Shown: positions 1-5,704 of the stretch, in pieces | Layout: every line of letters begins with the position of its first letter | Position numbering within the stretch: the stretch's first letter is position 1 | NCBI GenBank assembly: GCA_017934845.1 | Contig: JAGBIR010000204.1 | Coordinates: 1-12,095 of the forward strand | Source of the DNA: Alistipes sp. | GTDB lineage: Bacteria; Bacteroidota; Bacteroidia; Bacteroidales; Rikenellaceae | Length of the DNA stretch: 12,095 bases | Direction: 5' to 3' | The notes under the pieces: generated by a model | What the model saw: the letters and a program-made list of their open reading frames with translations, nothing else | Told to the model about the DNA's origin: nothing | Database searches by the model: none | Translations under genes and position numbers: made by a program

Positions 1-1700
1 ATCATCTGCGTACCTACGAGGATGTCGGTATGGCCACTCTCGAAGTCGCGTATTATGCGGTTGTAGGCACTCTCCGAGGTCGAGGTGTCGCGGTCCAATC
101 GCGCTACACGGGCCGATGGAAATAGTTGAGAGATAGCCTCTTCCACCTTCTCGGTACCAAATCCTGCCGGCTTGAGGTCGGCTGTCTCGCACTGCGGACA
201 GTGGTGGGGTATGGCGGCCGTATGACCGCAGTAGTGGCACTCCATACGTCCCGTCGAGCGGTGTTGGGTGAGTGTCACGTTGCAGTTCGGGCAGCGCATC
301 AACCAGCCGCAGGTGTTGCACGTTATATATGGTGTAAAACCTCGGCGATTCTGGAACAGCATAACCTGCTCGCCGCGCTCCAAAGCCTCGCCAATGTGTT
401 GCAACAAAATATGGTTGAAATGTATCTTGCGTTCGCCGCGTTTTACGGCGCGTATCGTATCGGAGATGATTATTCGTGGTGGTTGCGCCTCGCCATATCG
501 CTTCGTAAGGTGCGAGTAGCCATATTTGCCCGACCGCGCGTTGGCGTAGCTCTCCAACGAGGGCGTGGCACTTCCCAGCAGTGTATGTCCGCCATAGGTC
601 GAGGCCAGCATAACAGCCACGTCGCGACCATTGTAACGCGGAGCGGTGTCGCTCTGCTTGTAGCTCTGGTCGTGCTCCTCATCTACAATGACCAACTGCA
701 GATGGCGTAGCGGCAGGAAGAGTGCCGAGCGTGCGCCAATAACCAATTCGCCACCCTCGCTGCGTAGTAATCGGAGGTAGGCCTCGGTGCGACGCAGAGT
801 GGTGAGCTTTGAGTGGTAAGCCGTTATGCGTGAGCCGAATACGCGCTCCATACGCTCGATAAGTTGCGACGTAAGAGCAATCTCGGGGACTAACAACAGC
901 ACATCGCCACCGCGTGCCAGCACCTCGGCAATGAGCGACATGTAAATCTCGGTCTTGCCCGAGCCTGTTATGCCGTGCAGCAGGTGTACGTTGCGGTTGG
1001 CGGCCTGCGAGGAGTGAATCTCGTCGAGTGTCCTGCTCTGGTCGGGCGTAAGCTGCGGCAGGTTGAACGCAACGCTTTCGGGATGCTCGACCGTTCGCTC
1101 GCGATAGCTCAGTGATATGTAATCGGCCTTGCGCAGTGCAGCAATCATTGTCGAGTCGCAATCTATCAGGCGGCGCGGAATCTCGCCAAAGGAGTTTTTC
1201 AATCGCTCTTCGACGGCTGCTATTGCGCGCAGAGCCTCGCAGCGTCGGGGTGCGCGTCGTGCAATGCGCTCGCACTCCTTTTCCAGCAGCGCGTTGTCGC
1301 GCCACTCATCCTTAAGGGCTATGTAGGCCTCGGTGCGCGGGTGAAACTCATCGGCCGAGAACTCCTCGTCGTCGCGTCCTTGCGGCTTTATCATCGAGGG
1401 CAGAGCCATACGCATCACCTCGCCAAGGCTGCACATATAGTAGTCGGCCATCCACTCCCACAACTTCATCTGTCGCTCGTCGAGCAACGGCTGGGCGTAG
1501 AGCTTGCGACCGACCTGCTTTACGCGCTTTACGTCGGGGCGATTGTGGTGCAGTCGCCACACTATACCGGTGTATATATTTCGGGCTCCGAACTGTACCG
1601 ATACGGCATCTCCTGCCTGAAGCGTCATATCTTCAGGTACCGCAAAAGTGTAGGTCGGTTGGGCCAGCGGCAGTACTATATCGGCAAAAAGTGGCATCAT
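1..1700 (-). CDS. priA: Primosomal protein N' (replication restart helicase PriA), C-terminus cut by window edge
   Basis: ATP-dependent 3'-5' DNA helicase that recognises stalled forks and reloads the replisome in the cytoplasm. The reverse strand reads open for about 566 codons from ATG at 1700 to the left edge. Visible in order: N-terminal 3'-DNA-binding domain (about 1-105), Walker A GITGSGKT (about 243-250), DEEH box (about 340-343), GSATPS (about 377-382), and eight zinc-binding cysteines in four CxxC pairs (about 461-504: CNTC, CPNC, CHYC, CPQC), then GFGTEKVEE and ARLDRDT typical of the second helicase lobe. PriA proteins are usually 730-830 residues, so roughly 200-250 C-terminal residues lie outside. 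Two Met codons sit in tandem at the start; I chose the first, 17 nt downstream of a -7-like box. It is transcribed divergently from the radical SAM gene. The identification is secure. Confidence 0.97.
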   Translation of the reverse strand, partial: MMPLFADIVLPLAQPTYTFAVPEDMTLQAGDAVSVQFGARNIYTGIVWRLHHNRPDVKRVKQVGRKLYAQPLLDERQMKLWEWMADYYMCSLGEVMRMALPSMIKPQGRDDEEFSADEFHPRTEAYIALKDEWRDNALLEKECERIARRAPRRCEALRAIAAVEERLKNSFGEIPRRLIDCDSTMIAALRKADYISLSYRERTVEHPESVAFNLPQLTPDQSRTLDEIHSSQAANRNVHLLHGITGSGKTEIYMSLIAEVLARGGDVLLLVPEIALTSQLIERMERVFGSRITAYHSKLTTLRRTEAYLRLLRSEGGELVIGARSALFLPLRHLQLVIVDEEHDQSYKQSDTAPRYNGRDVAVMLASTYGGHTLLGSATPSLESYANARSGKYGYSHLTKRYGEAQPPRIIISDTIRAVKRGERKIHFNHILLQHIGEALERGEQVMLFQNRRGFTPYITCNTCGWLMRCPNCNVTLTQHRSTGRMECHYCGHTAAIPHHCPQCETADLKPAGFGTEKVEEAISQLFPSARVARLDRDTSTSESAYNRIIRDFESGHTDILVGTQM

Positions 1701-1717
1701 TTGAGTGATAATTTTTT

Positions 1718-1725
1718 CAAAGATA
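1718..1725 (-). promoter_or_regulatory. Candidate -7 box for priA
   Basis: The reverse strand reads TATCTTTG, an exact match to the Bacteroidetes primary-sigma -7 consensus TAnnTTTG, 17 nt before the priA ATG. No well-placed -33 TTTG is seen; the nearest one is 26 nt upstream, longer than the usual 19-21 nt spacer. This is inferred from sequence only. Confidence 0.45.
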
Positions 1726-1779
1726 CGACTTATTTGTGAGAAAAATCGGGCCAAAGAGTTTTTTAATAGAATATTTTGG

Positions 1780-1787
1780 TAAATTTG
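1780..1787 (+). promoter_or_regulatory. Candidate -7 box for the rightward transcript (radical SAM gene)
   Basis: TAAATTTG matches TAnnTTTG exactly and lies 21 nt before the ATG of the short ORF at 1809 and about 150 nt before the radical SAM start. A weaker alternative, TACTTTTC at 1894-1901, would give a shorter leader. No convincing -33 element is seen. Confidence 0.35.
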
Positions 1788-1808
1788 TAGATAGATTTCG
1801 GAAAGTAT

Positions 1809-1907
1809 ATGAGGCAATTTTTTGTTATGCTGTGCTATCTGCTGGTGTCGGTAGGCTGCTGCTGGACGCAAACCTCAGTCGAAGGGCAGATAGATACTTT
1901 TCGATAA
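1809..1907 (+). CDS. Possible 32-codon upstream ORF with a hydrophobic leader
   Basis: ATG at 1809 opens 32 codons ending in TAA at 1905-1907. The peptide starts MRQFFVMLCYLLVSVGCCW and ends EGQIDTFR. The basic second residue followed by about 15 hydrophobic residues and a Gly-Cys-Cys looks like a truncated signal or lipoprotein leader, though the residue at -3 of the first Cys is Ser, so it is a poor lipobox. It lies in the long leader before the radical SAM gene, just after a -7-like box. It could be a leader peptide, the remnant of a lost secreted protein, or chance. I do not recognise it. Confidence 0.2.
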   Translation: MRQFFVMLCYLLVSVGCCWTQTSVEGQIDTFR

Positions 1908-1939
1908 ATGTGAAAAACAGAAGCCGCAAAACTGATTAT

Positions 1940-2917
1940 ATGTCGAGCCAGAAAATCTATCCGTGGGGCGATAGCCGACATTTCTACTCCTATGCGGCCT
2001 ATTTCCGCCGAATGTTCGGCCACCGAATGCAGAAGGTGACCGTCAATGCCGGCTTTAGCTGCCCGAATAGGGATGGAACAATCTCGACGGGCGGATGTAC
2101 GTTCTGTGACAATGCAGCCTTTACCCCTTCGTATTGCGTGCCGTCGAAGAGCATTACGCAGCAGATTGACGAAGGCATAGAGTTTCATCGTCGTCGCTAC
2201 CGCGAGGCGCAGCAATATCTGGTCTATTTCCAATCCTTCTCTAACACCTATGCTCCGTTGGAGCGGCTGCGGGAGTGTTACGACGAGGCTTTGGCGCACG
2301 ACTCGGTTGCGGGAATAGTGGTAGGTACGCGACCCGACTGTGTCGATGAACGTAAGTTGGACTACTTTGCCCAGCTTGCCCAGCGAAAATATGTCGCCAT
2401 AGAGTATGGTGTCGAGTCGTGCTACGATGAGACCCTGCGGCGCATAAATCGCGGTCACGACTTCGCTACGGCCGAGCGCGCCATAACGATGACTGCCGAG
2501 CGCGGGATACATTGCGGTGCGCACTTCATCCTCGGCCTGCCGGGCGAGAGCGACGAACAGCTTGTGGCACAAACCGAACGCATAAATGCGCTGAAAATCG
2601 ATACGGTGAAGTTTCATCAGTTGCAGCTCTTCCGCTCGACGGCAATGGCTGCGGAGTATGATGCCCACCCCGAAAGATTCCGCTTCTGGAGCATCGAGGA
2701 GTATCTCGAATTGTTTGTCGAGATATTGCGCCGCCTGCGTACGGATATTGTTGTGGAGCGATTTGCCGGCGAGGCTCCTCCGCGTTATCACCACACCAAA
2801 GGGTGGGGCTTGGTGCGAAATGAAACACTTTTGTCGATGCTCGATGAAATATTGGAGCGCAAAGATGTTTGCCAAGGAGATTTTTTTAATATATTTGCGC
2901 CCGAATTTAGAGAATGA
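1940..2917 (+). CDS. TIGR01212-family radical SAM protein (YhcC/YtqA-like)
   Basis: Cytosolic iron-sulfur enzyme that would cleave S-adenosylmethionine to make a radical; 325 residues, close to the family's usual 300-330. The cluster cysteines are Cys41, Cys53 and Cys56 in CPNRDGTISTGGCTFC, with the long C-x11-C-x2-C spacing typical of this group rather than CxxxCxxC. Other family marks are YFQSFSNTYAP (97-106), GTRPDCVD (129-136), EYGVES and LRRINRGHDF (about 156-175), GLPGE (199-203) and FHQLQLFRSTAM (225-236). The reading frame is open upstream to a GTG at 1736, but those 68 residues lack family similarity, and homologues begin near YPWGDSRHFYSY, so I chose ATG at 1940. From memory, B. subtilis YtqA has been linked to tRNA wobble-uridine (mnm5s2U) synthesis; transferring that role here is inference. 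Spacing to the next gene is 48 nt, so the two may be cotranscribed. Confidence 0.92.
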   Translation: MSSQKIYPWGDSRHFYSYAAYFRRMFGHRMQKVTVNAGFSCPNRDGTISTGGCTFCDNAAFTPSYCVPSKSITQQIDEGIEFHRRRYREAQQYLVYFQSFSNTYAPLERLRECYDEALAHDSVAGIVVGTRPDCVDERKLDYFAQLAQRKYVAIEYGVESCYDETLRRINRGHDFATAERAITMTAERGIHCGAHFILGLPGESDEQLVAQTERINALKIDTVKFHQLQLFRSTAMAAEYDAHPERFRFWSIEEYLELFVEILRRLRTDIVVERFAGEAPPRYHHTKGWGLVRNETLLSMLDEILERKDVCQGDFFNIFAPEFRE

Positions 2918-2965
2918 TATATAAATTTAAGTAAAATAACCTTTTTTAGTGTAAAATTGTAAGTT

Positions 2966-3874
2966 ATGGGACTTTCAGTTTCAACCGTGGCTCGCGGCGT
3001 TAAGGAGTACTTCGTAATGACATTTGCGATGTTCCTTTACGCATTTGGATGGATTGCCTGCATCATTCCGGCAGGCGGTATGGGTGGTGGTGTGGCAGGT
3101 TTGTCGCTTATCCTTAATCACATTTTCCCTGCCATCTCGATTGGTACGTTCGTCTTTACAATCAACTTTATTCTGCTCGTGGCGGGTGGATTTATCGTTG
3201 GTTGGAATTTCGGTATCAAGACCATCTACTGTATCATTATGCTCTCTATTGCGATGGATGCGTGGGGGCAGATTCTTCCGCCCGATTTTCTGCTAAACTA
3301 TGTGCAGAATATCGATGCACACAACATCCTGCTGGTGATTATGGGTGCCGTAATCTCGGGTACGGGTGTGGCTCTCGGCTTTAGTCAGGGAGGCTCTACG
3401 GGTGGAACCGATATCGCGGTGATGATTATCAATAAGTATAAGACCATCAGCTATGGCCGTATCGTTATCGCCAGCGATACCTTCATCATTGGTAGCTCAA
3501 TCTTCGTTGCCGACGATATTACAGCGGGTATCACCACTATCGTTTACGGTTATATGATGATTGCCGTTTATGGTTATACGGTCGATATGATTCAGTCGGG
3601 TAACAAGCAGTCGAGTCAGTTCTTTATCATCAGCCCTAAGTATCAGGATATTGCCGACGCAATCAACCTCGAGATGGGTCGTGGCGTAACCATTATGGAT
3701 GGTCAGGGCTGGTACACCAAGCAGGATTGTAAGATTGCAATGGTTGTATGTAGCAAGCGCGATGCGGGTCAGGTGCTGAAGATAGCGCGACGCATCGACG
3801 AGAATGCCTTTGTTACTATGGCATCGGTTATGGGTGTTTATGGTAAGGGATTTAATGCACTGAATAAGTTGTAG
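2966..3874 (+). CDS. YitT-family integral membrane protein (DUF161 + DUF2179)
   Basis: Inner-membrane protein of 302 residues, a normal length for YitT proteins, whose molecular function is not firmly known. About five to six hydrophobic segments fill residues 14-205, with the family signature GFSQGGSTGGTDI at 138-150 in the middle. The soluble cytosolic C-terminal domain (about 215-300, DUF2179) contains RGVTIMDGQGWYTKQ and ends MGVYGKGF, the usual layout. ATG at 2966 follows an A/T-rich leader with no Shine-Dalgarno site. TAAAATTG at 2952-2959 is one base off the -7 consensus, but it is so close to the ATG that the message would be nearly leaderless; readthrough from the radical SAM gene is equally possible. 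The gene is followed by a structured 3' region and a strong terminator. Confidence 0.93.
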   Translation: MGLSVSTVARGVKEYFVMTFAMFLYAFGWIACIIPAGGMGGGVAGLSLILNHIFPAISIGTFVFTINFILLVAGGFIVGWNFGIKTIYCIIMLSIAMDAWGQILPPDFLLNYVQNIDAHNILLVIMGAVISGTGVALGFSQGGSTGGTDIAVMIINKYKTISYGRIVIASDTFIIGSSIFVADDITAGITTIVYGYMMIAVYGYTVDMIQSGNKQSSQFFIISPKYQDIADAINLEMGRGVTIMDGQGWYTKQDCKIAMVVCSKRDAGQVLKIARRIDENAFVTMASVMGVYGKGFNALNKL

Positions 3875-3921
3875 TCGAAAAGGAATACGTCTAACAAGGC
3901 TCTTTCGGCATTTGCCTTGAC

Positions 3922-3959
3922 CGAAATGCTCACATACGCTTTAGTATGCTGCGCTTTCG
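3922..3959 (+). other. Imperfect two-part hairpin in the yitT 3' region
   Basis: The outer stem CGAAATGC / GCTTTCG pairs with one bulged T, followed by an internal loop (TCA against CTGC), then an inner stem CATAC / GTATG closed by GCTTTA. It sits 48-85 nt after the YitT stop and 22 nt before the terminator. It may protect the mRNA 3' end or be part of a small 3'-derived RNA. Only the pairing is seen; the role is inferred. Confidence 0.45.
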
Positions 3960-3981
3960 TGAACTTCTTTCGGAAAGATAT

Positions 3982-4024
3982 GAGGTTGTTGCAACAGGTA
4001 TAGTTGCGACAGCCTCTTTTTTTT
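3982..4024 (+). terminator. Intrinsic terminator after the yitT gene
   Basis: A 14-bp stem, GAGGTTGTTGCAAC paired with GTTGCGACAGCCTC (all Watson-Crick except two G-U pairs), with a 7-nt loop AGGTATA, runs straight into eight T residues. This is a classic rho-independent terminator on the plus strand, ending the radical SAM-yitT transcript about 110-150 nt after the stop codon. Confidence 0.9.
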
Positions 4025-4056
4025 GTATTGTAATTTTTGCGGTAAGTGTTTAAGCC

Positions 4057-4099
4057 GGTTATACCCCTCTGTCCTGCGGACATCTCCCCTACATTAGGG
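4057..4099. repeat. Repeat element B, copy 1 (short form)
   Basis: Begins GGTTATACCCCTCTGTC, identical over 17 nt to copy 2 at 4195. It carries hairpin TGTCC-TGC-GGACA (4070-4082) and hairpin CCCTA-CAT-TAGGG (4087-4099), then stops where copy 2 continues for about 85 more bases. It reads directly into element A at 4100. Confidence 0.8.
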
Positions 4100-4125
4100 C
4101 AGCCGTAACGGCTGTTCCCTGAAGC
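4100..4125. repeat. Repeat element A, copy 1 (head only)
   Basis: Palindrome CAGCCGTAACGGCTG (4100-4114; two 7-nt arms around a central A) followed by TTCCCTGAAGC. The same head-plus-tail is repeated at once in copy 2 and again at 4328. This copy lacks the 43-nt tail found on the other two, so it looks like a tandem duplication of the head alone. Confidence 0.8.
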
Positions 4126-4193
4126 GGTCGTAACGACCGTTTCCTGAAGCATAATGGCGGAAATGACAGTAAGAATAGTTTGCAGTGTGGGAA
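4125..4193. repeat. Repeat element A, copy 2 (full)
   Basis: Palindrome CGGTCGTAACGACCG (4125-4139), then TTTCCTGAAGC, then a 43-nt tail (4151-4193) matching the tail at 4354-4396 at 39 of 43 positions, with the last 28 identical. Relative to copies 1 and 3, two bases differ in each arm, and both changes are matched in the opposite arm so the palindrome is kept. The first base (C4125) also serves as the last base of copy 1. Confidence 0.82.
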
Positions 4194-4194
4194 T

Positions 4195-4321
4195 GGTTAT
4201 ACCCCTCTGTCACTTGCGTGACATCTCCCCTATATTAGGGGCGAAGTTTTTTGGTGTAGTACAGGGAAATTCTCCCCTTAAGATAGGGGGAGTCCCCGAA
4301 GGGGGAGGGGGTATGATAGCC
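4195..4321. repeat. Repeat element B, copy 2 (full, about 127 bp, with imperfect terminal inverted repeats)
   Basis: Starts with the same 17 nt as copy 1 and ends GAGGGGGTATGATAGCC, whose reverse complement resembles the start (ATACCCCCTC against ATACCCCTC), giving imperfect inverted ends. Inside are hairpins TGTCAC-TTGC-GTGACA (4208-4223), CCCCTA-TAT-TAGGGG (4227-4241), CTCCCC...GGGGAG (4272-4292) and CCCC-GAA-GGGG (4294-4304). No coding capacity. It resembles a small palindromic (MITE- or REP-like) intergenic element; mobility is not shown. Confidence 0.72.
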
Positions 4322-4327
4322 ATAACG

Positions 4328-4396
4328 CAGCCGTAACGGCTGTTTCCTGAAGCATTGTAGCGGAAATTACAGTAAGAATAGTTTGCAGTGTGGGAA
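4328..4396. repeat. Repeat element A, copy 3 (full)
   Basis: Palindrome CAGCCGTAACGGCTG (4328-4342), TTTCCTGAAGC, then the 43-nt tail (4354-4396). It follows copy 2 of element B after a 6-nt linker, just as element A follows element B in the first unit, so the whole region is a duplicated B-A composite. Confidence 0.82.
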
Positions 4397-4415
4397 AGTC
4401 ATGTCATAAAATCAT

Positions 4416-4445
4416 AAAAAACGCCCACTGAGTATTCGGCAGGCG
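4416..4445 (-). terminator. Intrinsic terminator of the leftward operon (after the C1 peptidase)
   Basis: On the reverse strand CGCCTGC pairs with GTGGGCG (7 bp, two G-U pairs) around a 10-nt loop and is followed by TTTTTT. A second small hairpin, CCCC-GCAA-GGGG (4449-4460), lies between it and the stop codon. The position about 40 nt after the stop fits the end of the operon. Confidence 0.75.
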
Positions 4446-4470
4446 CATCCCCTTGCGGGGCGAGTAAACT

Positions 4471-4486
4471 TAATACTTAAGTATTA
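4471..4486. repeat. Perfect 16-bp palindrome over the peptidase stop codon
   Basis: TAATACTTAAGTATTA is fully self-complementary and includes the TAA stop (4484-4486, reverse strand) of the C1 peptidase gene. It may be a protein-binding site or simply A/T-rich chance. Confidence 0.5.
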
Positions 4487-5668
4487 TTTCAAACCCATCT
4501 TCTTCTGGATATCCTTCGGAATGATGTTCTTGTTAACCATGATATCCATAGTCTTGTACTCTACGAAGGGACGTGAGAAGTAGTAGAAGCCCTTGTAAGG
4601 ACCGCTCTCACCCCAAGAGTTCTGTACGTGGTAGAACTTCGTGCCGTCGGGTGTTGTAGCTGTACCAACGATAACCATACCGTGGTCGTCGGTAGTCTGG
4701 TAACGGTCGTAAGCATCCTGGCGCATCTCCTGAGTGATGGTCTTCTCCTTAACGATCTCGTTCATCGAGTAGATCTGAGCCTCCTTCTCTGAAGCAGAGA
4801 GCTTGCCCCACTTCTCGGCGTCAGAACCGATAACGATATTCTCGGCATCCTCGGGAACGATACCAATACCCTTGTTGCCGCGGAAGCCCTTCTCGCTAAC
4901 GTCAGCAGCCCACTCAACGGGGTGACCAGCAGCCAAAGCAGCATCCAAAACAGCCATCATCTCATCCATCGGGAGGTTGTACATCTCGCCCCACATCCAG
5001 TTATCGGGAACCTCCAAAGCGAAAGTTGTGTAGAAGGGGTAGTGGGTGTAAGATGTAATCTCAACATAGTCGTTCATATCAACGGGCAATGACTCGGCGA
5101 ATGACTTGGGAGTGTACTCCTTACCCTTGTACTCGAAAGTTGTGGGCAGCTCACCGAAGTAAGCGTCGAGGATTGCGTTCAAACCGTTCTGCCATGCAGT
5201 TGTGAGCTTACCGTTCTTGTTCTTGATAACCGCCTCCATATAACCCTTGATGACTGCGTCAATCTCGCCGAACTCGGGCATCTCGGTGCCATAGTTGTAA
5301 CCAGAGTAAACCTCCAAGGGTACGATACCATACTTCTTGATAACCTCGGTTACGTCGTGAGCCGCGCCACCAACAGCGAGGTTCAAGTGACCGTGCAAGC
5401 GAACATACTTCACTGCCTTATCGAAATAAGCGTGACGTACAACCCACATCTGTGAGAGAGTCATCTCCTCACCACCGGCGCGCATAATCTCCTCCTCCAG
5501 GAATGAGAGAGTAGAGAAGCACCAGCAAGTACCGCTGCGGAACTGATTGGTAATAGGTACAGTCTTTACCTCGTTGTTGTTGGTAAAGGTGTAACCCTTG
5601 TCGTCCTGAGCCGCTGCCGAGAGCGAGAGGCCCAAAATGGCAATAGCCAAAAGTGCAAATCTTTTCAT
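4484..5668 (-). CDS. Secreted papain-like cysteine peptidase, family C1B (aminopeptidase C / bleomycin hydrolase-like)
   Basis: Predicted exported cysteine peptidase of 394 residues. A clear Sec signal peptide (basic MKR, hydrophobic core, AAA-Q cleavage near residue 20) places it in the periplasm or beyond, unlike the cytosolic PepC of lactic acid bacteria. The active-site set is complete: Gln42 (oxyanion hole) and Cys48 in QFRSGTCWCFS, His329 in DDHGMVIVG, and Asn350 in QNSWGESG. The long insertion between Cys and His matches the C1B subfamily, which usually runs to about 450 residues, so this is a shorter secreted form. A second cysteine, Cys50, lies two residues after the nucleophile where Ala is common. 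Heavy use of AAG, GAG, TTC and AAC codons hints at strong expression. The start lies 36 nt after the topA stop, so it is probably cotranscribed with topA and is last in the operon. The natural substrate is unknown. Confidence 0.9.
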   Translation of the reverse strand: MKRFALLAIAILGLSLSAAAQDDKGYTFTNNNEVKTVPITNQFRSGTCWCFSTLSFLEEEIMRAGGEEMTLSQMWVVRHAYFDKAVKYVRLHGHLNLAVGGAAHDVTEVIKKYGIVPLEVYSGYNYGTEMPEFGEIDAVIKGYMEAVIKNKNGKLTTAWQNGLNAILDAYFGELPTTFEYKGKEYTPKSFAESLPVDMNDYVEITSYTHYPFYTTFALEVPDNWMWGEMYNLPMDEMMAVLDAALAAGHPVEWAADVSEKGFRGNKGIGIVPEDAENIVIGSDAEKWGKLSASEKEAQIYSMNEIVKEKTITQEMRQDAYDRYQTTDDHGMVIVGTATTPDGTKFYHVQNSWGESGPYKGFYYFSRPFVEYKTMDIMVNKNIIPKDIQKKMGLK

Positions 5669-5704
5669 AGTTTGTTAGTTTGGGGTTTTATTAATAAATT
5701 GGTT

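Larger units (their letters stand above)
3875..4483. other. Gene-free region between convergent yitT and C1 peptidase genes
   Basis: These 609 bases hold no credible gene. In order they contain the yitT 3' hairpin and terminator (3922-4024), a nested repeat array (4057-4396), and the terminator of the leftward operon (4416-4445) plus a small GCAA-capped hairpin (4449-4460). Short open frames crossing it, such as 4154-4336 plus and 3838-4152 minus, follow the repeats and show no protein-like features. Confidence 0.8.

Noticed and set aside
126..1305. Medium-length open frames on both strands inside the left part of the window (126-710 plus, 679-1305 minus)
   Set aside because: The reverse strand in another frame reads continuously as PriA with helicase and zinc motifs; these are overlapping shadows.
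1736..1939. Longer N-terminus of the radical SAM protein from GTG at 1736
   Set aside because: The added 68 residues do not look like the family, would overlap the promoter region, and ATG at 1940 gives the usual N-terminus.
1835..2875. 346-codon open frame antisense to the radical SAM gene
   Set aside because: It mirrors a well-supported gene, has no recognisable motif, and its composition follows the sense codons. Treated as a shadow.
3838..4336. Small open frames 3838-4152 (minus) and 4154-4336 (plus)
   Set aside because: They run through hairpin repeats and a terminator, have no leader signals and translate to low-information sequence.
4057..4396. CRISPR array
   Set aside because: Repeat units are of unequal length, nested and themselves palindromic, without regular unique spacers or adjacent cas genes.
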